In this document: piece by piece, positions 1-9,720 of the stretch | Layout: each line of letters starts with the position of its first letter | Position numbering within the stretch: position 1 is the first letter of the stretch | NCBI GenBank assembly: GCA_963693315.1 | Contig: OY856186.1 | Span: 280,792,346-280,856,345, forward strand | DNA from: Diogma glabrata | Lineage: Eukaryota; Arthropoda; Insecta; Diptera; Cylindrotomidae | Length of the DNA stretch: 64,000 nt | Direction of reading: 5' to 3' | Position numbers and translations under genes: made by a program | The notes under the pieces: model-generated | Told to the model about the DNA's origin: nothing | Seen by the model: the letters and a program-made list of their open reading frames with translations, nothing else | Database searches by the model: none

Positions 1-2
1 AT

Positions 3-3000
3 GCTATAAAAAAACGTTCTAAAAGTTTTCTTTCAAATATTCGTTCCTATAATTCGGCATTTGCAATGATCAGTTCTGAATGTAATATAGCGGATTCTAC
101 TGCACGTGGTATTTATCATTTTAAAATTCATAATATTTTTTATCATCGTACTGGTGCTTTAATTCCTGCTTATGGTCGACCTCCAATGTATGCACAATTA
201 TATTTTTATGGTGTTGATACTGCTGCTAATATGAGAATGAATAGAAATACCAATGTATGTGAAATTTTTCTTATGCGTGAGATAGGTTTTGAGTTAGATC
301 GTGTGAATCCTTTTGTTCGTTCTTTCAAATCAATGCATGAATTTTGTGAAAGACCTGAGAATGTTACTGCTGATGTGTCAATGGTTATAAAAGCTAACAG
401 AGAATGTGATATTCGTCGTTTTAATGATGCTGTTCAAACTGATGTGGCTGCTATTTTTAAAAATGATGATGGTGAACCACCTTTTGAAAGAAATATGATT
501 GTTTTTTCAAAAAATGCAAATGAAATTCGTTCTGTTTCTGTCCTTGATTCTTCTTTGGATCCTTTAGCTTATCCTTTGTTGTTTCCAAATGGTGATACTG
601 GGTGGCACGTTAATATTCCACATAATTTAGTTTCAACTTCACGTGCTAATGTGTCACGTACAAAAGTTACAATGTTGCAATATGCATCTTATCGCCTTGC
701 TATACGTGATGGTTTTAGTCTTTTGCATCGTTCTCAAAAATTATTTCTTCAATGGATTGTTGATATGTATGTTCGTATCGAAGGTACACGGCTTCATTAC
801 ATTCGTTCAAATCAATCTGCTCTTCGTGCTGATTTGTACAATAATTTAACAGATTTCTTGCATCAAAATCGCAATGGCGATGATAAAATGCAAGTAGTTG
901 GTCGTAAAGTAATTTTGCCGTCTTCTTTCACCGGTTCACCACGTAACATGTATCAAAATTACTTGGATGCAATGTCTATTGTACAACATTTCGGTAAACC
1001 TTCTTTATTTATAACAATGACATGTAATCCTCAATGGCCAGAAATTGTTGATAATTTGAGTAATTATGAGTCTTCGAATTTTCGTCCTGATATTGTTGTG
1101 CGTGTGTTTAAAGTGAAACTTAAAGAGCTCATAGATTGTTTAATGAAAAAAAAGATTTTCGGTTCTGTCAAAGCACTTATATATACCATTGAATTTCAAA
1201 AATGTGGTCTTCCGCATGCCCATATTTTGTTAAATTTATCAGATGAAGATAGAATTGATGGAAATGAAATGATTAATAAATTTGTATGTACTGAAATCCC
1301 TGATCCCATTCTTTTTCCTAAATTACATGAATATGTGAAACGTCATATGATGCATGGACCATGTGGTGCTCTAAATCCCAATTCTGTTTGTATGAGAGAT
1401 GGTAAATGTAGTAAGAATTTTCCAAAACCTTTTTCTGAAAATACTAAAGAATCTGTGAATGGTTATCCTTTGTATCGTCGACGTGATAATGGTATGAGTG
1501 TTGATGTACGTGGTGCATCTCTTGATAATAGATATGTTGTTCCATATAATCCTTATCTTCTTGCAAAATTCAATTGTCATATTAACGTTGAAATATGTAC
1601 GACTGTTAAAAGTGTGAAATATGTTTACAAGTATGTATATAAAGGGTATGATTCTGCCAATGTTGAATTGAGAGTGAATGGAGAGAATGCAGTGAATAAT
1701 GATGATGCGATTGTGGGAAATGAAATTCAAGATTTTTTGAATGGACGGTATGTTGGTTCGACTGAAGCTGCTTGGCGCATATTTGAATTTCCAATGCATT
1801 TTCAATCTCATACAATTATTCGACTTGATTGTCATTTGCCTAATAGACAAAATGTTTATATCAGGAATGGTAATGTGGCTGGTGCAGTCGCAAATGTATC
1901 AAGAACAAAATTGTTATCATTTTTCCATTTGAATTCCATTGATAATTTAGCTAATGAGTTTTTGTATACAGAATTACCATTACATTATGTTTGGCATGAT
2001 CAAAGTAAATCGTGGAAAAGAAGACAACGTGGGGCTGATAAAGTTGTTGCTCGATTATATATGGTTTCTCCAAAAGATATAGAATTGTTTCATATGCGTT
2101 TACTTCTGTTGCATGTTCGTGGTCCAAAATCTTTTTCTGATCTACGTATGTATGAAGGTGTTGAGTACCCTACTTTTGTTGCAGCATGTGAAGCTCGAGG
2201 TATTGCAACAAATGATAATGAATGGCGTGAATGTTTACTTGAAGCTTCAGAAATTCAATCACCAAAACAGTTTCGTCAATTATTTGCATTTATCTGTGGT
2301 TTGAATGTTCCTCCGAATGCTTTAGCTTTATGGATTGAATTTAGAAATAGTATGATTGAAGACTTTTTACGAAATTACGATGAAGATGTGTCAATTAATC
2401 GAGCCTTGATTGAAATTAATGAAATTCTTCTTACACATAATACTTCATGTGGTGATCTTGGTCTTCCGATTCCACAATATAACTTACAGATTGGCGATGT
2501 AGGTCATTTTGATATTGAAGAAGAAGCTATAGTTTTCGATAGAATGTATGAAAATGCAAATAATGAGCAACGTAGTGTGATTGATATTGTTTTGCGTGAA
2601 GCTCAATTCCATGATACTGGCAGTAATGTTTCAGCTCATGCAGGTTGTGGCAAAACTTTTGTTCAAATGGCAATCATTCATAAATTTAATTCATTAAATC
2701 TTTCGTGTATTGTAACTGCCTTCAGTGGTATTGCATCAACTCTTTTGATTGGGGGGCGAACTTTGCATAATGTTTTCAAATTACCAATTCCATTATTAGA
2801 GAATTCAATGCCAAATATAACTCCAAACAGTGTACATGGCACATATATTAATAATGCATCAATCATTATTATAGATGAAATTTCAATGTGTTCTATTCAT
2901 GCTTTAAAATTAATTGATCGTTTGTTAAGAGATTTGACTCCAAACGAAGAAAATAAAAATAAACTGTTTGCAGGTAAAACTCTTTTACTGAGCGGTGACT

Positions 3001-3962
3001 TTCGCCAAATTCTTCCAGTTATACCGCATGGCTCACGTTCTATTTTAATTGAAAATTGTATTACATCTTGGCAAGAATTTATTAACTTTAAAATTTTGAA
3101 ATTAAATCAAAACATGAGAGCTCTCCCTCATGAACTTGAATTTGTAGAATTTCTTAGAAGACTCGGTAATGGTGATATGCAAAGTTTTCCACAGTTTGGT
3201 TCAGATATCATTGAAATTCCTCATAATTTGATTGGCAATCCAGACAATATTATTGAAGACATTTTTGGAAATATTTCTGATACAATTTTATCTGATGACA
3301 TTTTGAGTTCCGTCATTTTAGCCCCCAAAAACAATGATTGCAATGAAATCAATTCTAAAATCTTGAGTATTATGCCAGGAGAGGAGAAAGCATATTTTAG
3401 TTTTGATAAAGTTGTTTGTGATGACATTCGTGAGCAGAACAATTTTCCAATAGAATTTTTAAATAAATTGAGTGTAGGAGGTTTGCCACCTCATAAATTA
3501 AATTTGAAAGTGAATTGCATTGTTCTCCTCATACGTAATTTAAATACAGGTCAAGCATTAGTAAATGGAACACGAATGCGTGTAAAAGTTATGCACCGAA
3601 ATTCAATAGATTGTGAAGTTTTGACTGGTGTCATGCGAGGTGTACGCATTCTAATTCCACGCATTCATTTGACTTATTCTGGAACTCTTCTTCCATTTAA
3701 ATTTCAAAGAACTCAATTCCCTATTATTCCTGCTTTTGCTATGACTATTAATAAATCTCAAGGTCAGACATTCAACAGAGTTGCCATTTTACTTAAAGAA
3801 CCTGTATTCACACATGGTCAATTGTATGTTGCTGCAAGTAGAGTGCGTGCGTTTGAATGTTTGAAATTTTATATTTATGATACATCTGACCAAGGTCATT
3901 TGTTCAAAGATGATAGAGTTTTCACAAAAAATATCGTCTTCCCAGAAGTCATTGTTACCTGA
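3..3962 (+). CDS. Helitron Rep/helicase (RepHel), 5' partial
   Basis: Rolling-circle replication initiator fused to a Pif1-type SF1 helicase, the enzyme of Helitron transposition. The frame is open from base 3, not only from the first ATG at 66: the upstream codons read ...SNIRSYNSAFA, matching conserved Helitron N-terminal sequence, so the real start lies outside the window. Counting residues from the ATG at 66: Rep motif FITMTCNPQWPE (~314); HUH motif CGLPHAHILL (~379); a tyrosine motif KYVYKYVYKGY (~518) with paired Tyr; Walker A AGCGKTF (~859); Walker B IIIIDEISM (~934); LSGDFRQILPV (~975); LNQNMRA (~1013); motif V/VI AFAMTINKSQGQTF (~1222) and QLYVAASRVR (~1252). No stop or frameshift interrupts 1,320 codons. 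No OTU or endonuclease domain is seen at the C-terminus. The stop is 44 bp before the terminal palindrome. Confidence 0.95.
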   Translation, partial: AIKKRSKSFLSNIRSYNSAFAMISSECNIADSTARGIYHFKIHNIFYHRTGALIPAYGRPPMYAQLYFYGVDTAANMRMNRNTNVCEIFLMREIGFELDRVNPFVRSFKSMHEFCERPENVTADVSMVIKANRECDIRRFNDAVQTDVAAIFKNDDGEPPFERNMIVFSKNANEIRSVSVLDSSLDPLAYPLLFPNGDTGWHVNIPHNLVSTSRANVSRTKVTMLQYASYRLAIRDGFSLLHRSQKLFLQWIVDMYVRIEGTRLHYIRSNQSALRADLYNNLTDFLHQNRNGDDKMQVVGRKVILPSSFTGSPRNMYQNYLDAMSIVQHFGKPSLFITMTCNPQWPEIVDNLSNYESSNFRPDIVVRVFKVKLKELIDCLMKKKIFGSVKALIYTIEFQKCGLPHAHILLNLSDEDRIDGNEMINKFVCTEIPDPILFPKLHEYVKRHMMHGPCGALNPNSVCMRDGKCSKNFPKPFSENTKESVNGYPLYRRRDNGMSVDVRGASLDNRYVVPYNPYLLAKFNCHINVEICTTVKSVKYVYKYVYKGYDSANVELRVNGENAVNNDDAIVGNEIQDFLNGRYVGSTEAAWRIFEFPMHFQSHTIIRLDCHLPNRQNVYIRNGNVAGAVANVSRTKLLSFFHLNSIDNLANEFLYTELPLHYVWHDQSKSWKRRQRGADKVVARLYMVSPKDIELFHMRLLLLHVRGPKSFSDLRMYEGVEYPTFVAACEARGIATNDNEWRECLLEASEIQSPKQFRQLFAFICGLNVPPNALALWIEFRNSMIEDFLRNYDEDVSINRALIEINEILLTHNTSCGDLGLPIPQYNLQIGDVGHFDIEEEAIVFDRMYENANNEQRSVIDIVLREAQFHDTGSNVSAHAGCGKTFVQMAIIHKFNSLNLSCIVTAFSGIASTLLIGGRTLHNVFKLPIPLLENSMPNITPNSVHGTYINNASIIIIDEISMCSIHALKLIDRLLRDLTPNEENKNKLFAGKTLLLSGDFRQILPVIPHGSRSILIENCITSWQEFINFKILKLNQNMRALPHELEFVEFLRRLGNGDMQSFPQFGSDIIEIPHNLIGNPDNIIEDIFGNISDTILSDDILSSVILAPKNNDCNEINSKILSIMPGEEKAYFSFDKVVCDDIREQNNFPIEFLNKLSVGGLPPHKLNLKVNCIVLLIRNLNTGQALVNGTRMRVKVMHRNSIDCEVLTGVMRGVRILIPRIHLTYSGTLLPFKFQRTQFPIIPAFAMTINKSQGQTFNRVAILLKEPVFTHGQLYVAASRVRAFECLKFYIYDTSDQGHLFKDDRVFTKNIVFPEVIVT

Positions 3963-4006
3963 TTTCCTCTCACTTTTCTCAAAAACCTTTTCCTCTTTTA
4001 TGAGTA

Positions 4007-4480
4007 CTAGGAGGGCCCGGCGTGCTTCGCTACGCTTATAAATAAAGTTTTTGCGTAGACATTTTGTTGACGTAGAAGCAATGATTTCAAAAAGTGGTAA
4101 TGAGAAATGCTACCATATAATTTTTAATTTTTCTTTTTAAATATATGAATGAAAAATAATCAGAACTCTACCTGATCAGTTCGGATATATGAAAAATTAG
4201 CGAAGCTTACTTGAAAACTTATTTGATCGCTAATTTTTCATATGCTAATTTTTCATACGAAGCTTACTTGAAAACTTATTTGATCGCTAATTTTTCATAT
4301 ATCCGAACTGATCAGCTAGAGTTCTGATTATTTTTCATTCATATATTTAAAAAGAAAAATTAAAAATTATATGGTAGCATTTCTCATTACCACTTTTTGA
4401 AATCATTGCTTCTACGTCAACAAAATGTCTACGCAAAAACTTTATTTATAAGCGTAGCGAAGCACGCCGGGCCCTCCTAG
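4007..4480. repeat. Near-perfect palindrome formed by two head-to-head Helitron 3' ends
   Basis: Arms 4007-4202 and 4285-4480 are reverse complements over 196 bp with a single mismatch (ACCTGATC versus AGCTGATC). Each outer end is CTAG, with T next on the outside when read outward on its own strand, and each carries the same bulged hairpin. The 82-bp centre holds most of a 43-bp direct repeat (4201-4243 and 4258-4300). The near-identity implies a recent inverted duplication of a Helitron 3' end, or a Helitron type whose terminus is normally palindromic. Confidence 0.9.
4041..4046 (+). promoter_or_regulatory. Candidate polyadenylation signal AATAAA for the Helitron gene
   Basis: AATAAA lies 79 bp after the RepHel stop codon, inside the left arm of the terminal palindrome. 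In AT-rich DNA such hexamers are common, so only its position supports the call. Confidence 0.35.
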
Positions 4481-4624
4481 TCAGAATAAAAAGACCAATA
4501 AATTCAATACATATGTCTTGTTTTCGAATTCATATCACATCTCAAAAAGAAAAAACTATAAATTAACAACCTAGTAATAGTTTTAGTGTGGTAAATAAGA
4601 CACTAGGTTTGATTATAGTACATA

Positions 4625-4781
4625 CAGTCAAACTTCCATAAATCGAACTTCTATAAATCGAATTTCTCTATAAATCGTATAATTTTGTTTTTCTTTATAA
4701 ATCGTTTCTATATTTCGAAATTTCCCTAAATCGAACAAAAATTGATGGCATTTGGTGGTTCGAATTATGGAAGTTTCACTG
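4625..4781. mobile_element. pogo/Tigger-like MITE with TA target duplication
   Basis: The left end CAGTCAAACTTCCATAAATC and the right end (ending TATGGAAGTTTCACTG) are reverse complements over about 23 bp with two mismatches, and both are flanked by TA (4623-4624 and 4782-4783). The CAGT terminus, TA duplication and 157-bp length fit non-autonomous Tc1/mariner-pogo elements. The interior repeats ATAAATCGAA-like units several times. There is no coding capacity. Confidence 0.8.
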
Positions 4782-4783
4782 TA

Positions 4784-5824
4784 CCAGCATAAATCGAGCA
4801 AACTTTGGTTTTTATGCATACCAAACATAGCAAACACTCAAAAACAAAACAATTCGATGTTTTTTTTTTAGCAAGCTAGTAAAGTAAAGTTTCGAATACT
4901 TTTTTATGCATACGAAAGCTAGTAAACACTTAAAAAACCTAGTTACTAGGTTTTATACATATGGCCCATTGTTTTTTTTTAAAGAAATATATATGTTATA
5001 TGCTTATATATATTGTTTGAAGCACAATAAATAATAAAAAATTTAAAAAAAATTACTTTATGAATTTTATTGTGGTTTTTGTTGGGTGTTTATATGTGCC
5101 CCATACAAAAATGCTCATTGTTTATAAGTGCCCCACCAATGGGGATACTTTAAACGAGAAACATAAATTTTTGAAATTCAAAATTTTATACTTAATGTTT
5201 AGTTACGTAATTAAAAAAAATAGTTTTATGTAGTAAAGATATGAAATTTTAAAATGAAACAGTTTTTAAGTAAAAATGTTTTATGGTTTTAAAGTTATTG
5301 AGCTTTAAGTACAAACTGTTTATACCATCCCCACTTCCCCCTAATTCTAATTTTTGTTCTTCACCAAAAAAGTAATTTTTAATTAAAATTTATTTAAAAT
5401 AGTATTTATATTTTAATAAACTTTGTGTTTTATTTGTTTTTGTTAACAAATAGTACTTTTTTATAATTAAAATAGTAATAATACAAGACAACATTTTCTT
5501 TTATCGTAAAATGACCACTTTTATGTCTTTTATAAAATGTTAATATATTTTAATCTTTTATACCTAAAAGATTTATAAAATAAAATTTTGGCGTTCGAAT
5601 AGCAACTCGTGTTATTTGATCTTTTATATTGACAAATTAAAAAATTCATATAAAAAAAATAAAAGATAAAAGAATAACAGAATAAAAGATTTGTATTGAA
5701 TTGGGCCCATTATCAAAACATGACTGTTCTTTAAAGAGTATTTTTTATTTAGGGTACATTTTGGAAGAAATCTCTTAGATAAAAATAACAAAATAATTCA
5801 AATAATTCAAACGATATGGCAAAA
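4784..5824. other. AT-rich intergenic DNA
   Basis: No gene is seen. The only structure noted is a 21-bp palindrome at 4934-4954 (AAAACCTAGT, one base, then its complement). A related CCTAGT...ACTAGG pair lies just before the MITE (4568-4617). Confidence 0.6.
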
Positions 5825-7611
5825 ATAGGTGAAAGGGGGAACTAATTCCCACAAAAATGGGGATTGAATTTTTAAAGTTCGTTATTGGTATCTTTTTAAC
5901 ATACTAAAAGTCTAGAAAAATCTGAGTGTGCAAAATTTCATGCTGAAAAAGATTATGATATTGATTTTAAAATTTCTAGTCTTCCTTCTGCAGAAATATC
6001 AGTGGCATTAAGCCGGTTTTCCAAACGCGGGACCTTTCTTTCTGACAATATTATTGACTTTTCATCACGTGGTCCGGATTTGCACTTTATAACTCCCATT
6101 CCATGGAAAGTGTTGTGAACATCGATGGTGGCAATATTGTGGTCCACATTATCGGCTTTCTACTGACAGAAATGATTCTAGATTGGTTGAATGTTCCTAG
6201 TGGAACTTCGAAATTTGATGTCTTGTCCATTATTGCAGACTGCAAGTACTTTTTACTTCATCATACGATACGGAAAACCCAAGTCTGTGAAGCCCATTTA
6301 CAAGTAAACGAGAACCGAAGTCTCGATGAAGCTGCACACCAACACCAAGGAGGATTTGATTTAAGTGATCTAGGTCTCGACGCTTGCACCAAAGTCTGTT
6401 AAATAGAAATCTTCTTTAAATCACATGCTTTAGTACCAATGATGATATCCAAAATATTTTTCTAAAACAGATGGCAAGATCTTTTAATTTTCCTGTTCAG
6501 ATGCAATTTCTGATGACGAGGGATAGCACTCAATTGAAGTCGACAACAGTTTGATTTCTGTTTTGATTAATTTTGCTGCTGCTTTAGTTACACGATATTC
6601 TTCTAATTCAGGGTCTTCTAATTTCTTTTGTTTCTGGTAATCTAAGATAATTTTAACTACCGTTTGTCCCATAGTTACCATATTCAGCATCCCATCTTTA
6701 ATGTTTTTCTTTATCTGCAGAACGCCCAAGAGGCTTGCAATGTAATTCGTCTTGGGAATCATCTCGGCACTTCTTTGAAATTGGGTCACATTTTCGAAAT
6801 TGACGCTGCATGCTTGGTTATAAATGGCATGCTATAAACGGCTGCTGGTAAATCATTAACTGCAATCGTGATTGAACATTAGCTTCATAACAGAATTTTG
6901 AAACATTACTGTACGGACTTGTATATAACGCCAGATTTAACCCGTTTCTCACTGTCAGCAATAACGCGACCACAAAACAAACAGTGTTCTTAATATTTAA
7001 ATGTTGGTATATCTGACCGTAATACTCTACTGCAGCTGACTAGTACTTCATCCTGAGTATGCAACTTCAATTTTGTATCACTCTGGATATTATTGTGATT
7101 AGTCTACAGATGGCGGCATTCGTCATGGACACTCACTGGGTGATCAGGAAATGGTTCAAATAACTCATGGATATTGTCTTTTTGAATTTTACTTGCACTA
7201 ACAATACCTTGTATACCTTTATTAGACAACTTAACACACTTTGAAAAAATTTTTAACTATAATACATACGAATTGTGATTATTGCGGCAAATTTTCAGTA
7301 CTTTGGGCAATTTTGGGAGGGGATATATCCCCATATCCCAACCTCTGGCTGCAACCCTGCAACCTGCTTCATCTCTTACATTTTACTTCTAACAACCGTT
7401 ATTATATTATTTTCCAGCGTAAAATAACGGATAATTTGTTATCAAACATGACTTTTTTTAATTTTTGATGTTTTTTCAAGATGGCGGTCAAAATAATGCA
7501 TTTTGCGCACCTAGATTTTTCTAGACTTTTAGTTTATCAAAGAGATACCAACAACAAACCAAAACATTTAAATTTCGTCTTTGTGGGAATTAGTTCCACT
7601 CAAAAACCTAT
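5825..7611. mobile_element. 1.8-kb DNA transposon with ~120-bp terminal inverted repeats
   Basis: The left end (from ATAGGT at 5825 to about 5947) matches the reverse complement of the right end (about 7473-7611). Shared blocks include GGAACTAATTCCCACAAA, TTGGTATCT and ACTAAAAGTCTAGAAAAATCT. Divergence of the two ends marks an old copy. No clear target duplication was identified, so the outer limits are uncertain by about 10-15 bp. The interior carries a decayed reverse-strand gene. Confidence 0.75.
5953..6789 (-). pseudogene. Decayed transposon-encoded protein with DNVDHN...TFHGMG motif
   Basis: Reverse-strand fragments remain in two blocks. 6789-6484 reads MTQFQRSAEMIPKTNYIASL and onward for 101 residues. 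Around 6150-5953 the translation gives ADNVDHNIATIDVHNTFHGM followed by about 40 residues. The blocks are separated by stops and frameshifts. From memory, an ADNxDHNxxTxDGxxTFHGMG motif recurs in uncharacterised repeat-associated proteins of invertebrates; I cannot assign a transposase superfamily to it. Lying inside an element with paired inverted ends, it is probably the remains of that element's own protein. Confidence 0.5.
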
Positions 7612-8239
7612 ATCTACTGTACTAACATTATTTATAAATATTATAAAACAAAGCGTATAACAATTATTTCTTTTCGGTCCAGTTTTAAATTTTAATATTT
7701 GATTTTTTTCAAGCAGGATCACGGGAATTGTAAAAAAACATTCACAGAATTCACGAAACTAAAGAATGGTTTATGACAATTTTGTTTGTTTGATGTTAGA
7801 TATAATATGTCTTCACTACTGGATTTTCCAAAAACGTTTACACTTTGAATCAATACCTAGATCCCAGAAAAAATCAAGCAATCAAGAACTCAGAACAACC
7901 AACGCAAAACCTAAAAAATAAAATCCTAAATTTATTCAGAGCTTGGGATTTAGATCCTTAAACCTAAAATTAAGTGGTAAAAATTACAATCGCAGAATTT
8001 AGGATACAAACTCAAAACCTTAACGCTAGAGCCAATCGTTTAAAACTCAGGTTTTAGTTTATAACCTACAAACTTAGCAGTTACATCTAAAGTTTAAAAT
8101 TTATTGCATAAACCTCAAAACAATGAATTGAAATCAAAAATTTAGATTCTTAGAACCAAAATTCCGAAAATAAATCATTCATTCCAAAGTCAAAAGAACA
8201 GATATATTTGTTCAAATGAGACTACCTAGCTTAAAACAT
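7612..8239. other. AT-rich DNA grading into degenerate CCTAAA-type repeats
   Basis: No gene is seen. From about 7850 the sequence becomes rich in short words such as AACCTAAA, AAACCT and ACCTTA, which lead into the clearer TTGAACC array that follows. Confidence 0.5.
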
Positions 8240-8500
8240 AAAACTAAAGGTCAATGAAGCTTGAAAACCTAAAGTTTCAAAGGTTAAATCTAAAACCTTA
8301 TACTTTAAACCTTGAACCTTGAGCGTTCAACTTTGAACCTTGAGCGTTGAACCTTGAACCTTGAACCTTTGCCCTTGAACTTTGAACCTTGAATCATGAA
8401 GCTTGAATTTTGAACTTAAAACTTTGAACCACAAACCTCATTCCTAGAACCTGAATCCTTGATCCTTCATCATTAAATCTTGAACCTTGAACCTGTAATG
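8240..8500 (+). repeat. Degenerate (CCTTGAA)n tandem array
   Basis: Words such as CCTTGAAC, TTTGAACC and CCTTGAGCG recur at 7-9-bp spacing through this stretch, with many substitutions. It is a decayed minisatellite. A second block of the same kind lies at 9445-9720. Confidence 0.75.
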
Positions 8501-8514
8501 AGCAACATTTGGTT

Positions 8515-8755
8515 CAAGATCAAAGAATAGTAATCAGGAACTGCTGAGCAGTCCCGCGCCTTGAGTGATCTTCGGTGATAACCAGTGTTTGAGTTCAAAT
8601 CTTCCTCCTCAGCTTATTTAAAATGATGAAATGCACGGGATAGGTTTCACAAGGGAACAGAATCAAGGGTGCAAAGAAAAAGGACTCTGACGACCCCAAA
8701 ACCCAGAGGAACCAATGTCATCACCACCATCACATCATCATCAATTAGAATTATA
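8515..8755 (+). mobile_element. Candidate tRNA-derived SINE
   Basis: The block is less AT-rich than its surroundings. It contains a B-box-like GAGTTCAAATC at about 8590 and, some 50 bp upstream, a GC-rich tRNA-like stretch (GAGCAGTCCCGCGCC), as in tRNA heads. It ends in a CAT/ATC simple tail. Its distal part (GACTCTGACGACC...) resembles the distal part of the repeats near 34.8 and 41.6 kb. No target duplication was found, so this could also be a fragment of another repeat. Confidence 0.4.
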
Positions 8756-8764
8756 TCGTTTCAT

Positions 8765-9075
8765 TTATATAAGTCAAATTTCTAAAATTTCAATCAAACA
8801 AATTGCAAATGAAATTAAAAAAACAAATTCCGCAATCTTCTGCTGGTAAAACTTAAACCCTATAGATGGATTTTTAAATAAAATCTCAATAGGAAGGGAT
8901 ACAATATTATTAGTAGAAAATACCAAATACCTAGATCTCAACGTCAGTTGGAAACTAAACTGAAGCCTACATGTTGACCAAATCAAGCAAAAAATTGCAC
9001 TATTCACAGGAGTCTTTAGAAGAGTATCTAAATGTCTCTTTCGTGGTATTTCAACTTAACTTATAAGACTTAGCA
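8765..9075 (+). pseudogene. Fragment of non-LTR retrotransposon reverse transcriptase (C-terminal part)
   Basis: In the + direction the sequence translates, with a frameshift and two stops, to IANEIKKTNSAIFCW, then GRDTILLVENTKYLDLNVSW, then HVDQIKQKIALFTGVFRRVS. This is the order of the post-catalytic part of LINE reverse transcriptases (an ...LNPxK... segment, then TKYLGL-type, then HIxxIKxKI). About 100 codons survive; the catalytic core is absent. Confidence 0.6.
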
Positions 9076-9444
9076 ATCAAATAACACAAAAAAGAAATTA
9101 CTAATAAATTAATAAAAAAAAAATTTTTAATCAATTGACAAAACTAACAAAAAAATTGACAATCAAATAACACAAATAAATATTAAATTCTAAATTTAAA
9201 CAATTAAATAACGCAATTTAACAACCTATTCTTAAATAGATAACAATAACAGTTAACCCTAAACTTGTTCTTTTGGAAAATACAAAAAAAAATTAACGCA
9301 AGCAAACACAAAAAATAAAAGGTAAGAACCATTGAACCTATTGTTCTATAATGGATAGAACAAACAATAAGAGTTTACATCACCAGATAGGTAAAATTAT
9401 AATTTAACCCAGATACTACAATTCAATTCAGGGACAACCTCTTC
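9076..9444. other. AT-rich DNA
   Basis: No gene is seen. CAATCAAATAACACAAA recurs at about 9073 and 9161 as a short direct repeat. Confidence 0.5.
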
Positions 9445-9720
9445 GTAACAAACCTTGAACGTTGAATGTTAAACCCTGAACCTTAAGCTTTAAACCTTGA
9501 AGCTTGAAAATTGAACCTTGTATACCTTGAGCCTAGATCCTTGAATCTTGAAACTTTGAATTTTGAACTTTGATCATTGAATGTTGAGCCTTGAGAACGT
9601 TGAACTTTACTCAACATTAAATTTGGAGCATTGTATTTTGAGATTTGGACCTTAGAACTTGAACTTTAACGTTTGCACTTAAAACCTTGGGCTTTGCATT
9701 TTAAATTTACATACATTGAG
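9445..9720 (+). repeat. Second degenerate (CCTTGAA)n array
   Basis: CCTTGAAC, CTTGAATC, TTTGAACT and similar words recur at 7-9-bp spacing. The composition matches the array at 8240-8500. The two may be one array split by the SINE-like and LINE fragments between them. Confidence 0.7.

Larger units (their letters stand above)
1..4480 (+). mobile_element. Autonomous Helitron, 5'-truncated by the window edge
   Basis: The segment has a long Rep/helicase reading frame followed by a terminal structure typical of Helitrons. At 4477-4480 the element ends in CTAG followed by T, as expected for insertion between A and T. Nine bases upstream lies a short hairpin, GCGTAGC-GAA-GCACGC (stem of 6 pairs with one bulged A). 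The 5' TC end lies outside the window. The open frame suggests recent arrival or continuing activity. The uncertain point is the 3' end: CTAG also occurs at 4007-4010 in the opposite orientation, so the terminus sits in a palindrome (see separate entry). Confidence 0.85.

Noticed and set aside
643..3442. Short open frames on both strands inside the Helitron gene
   Set aside because: They overlap the RepHel frame, have no domain content, and are expected by chance.
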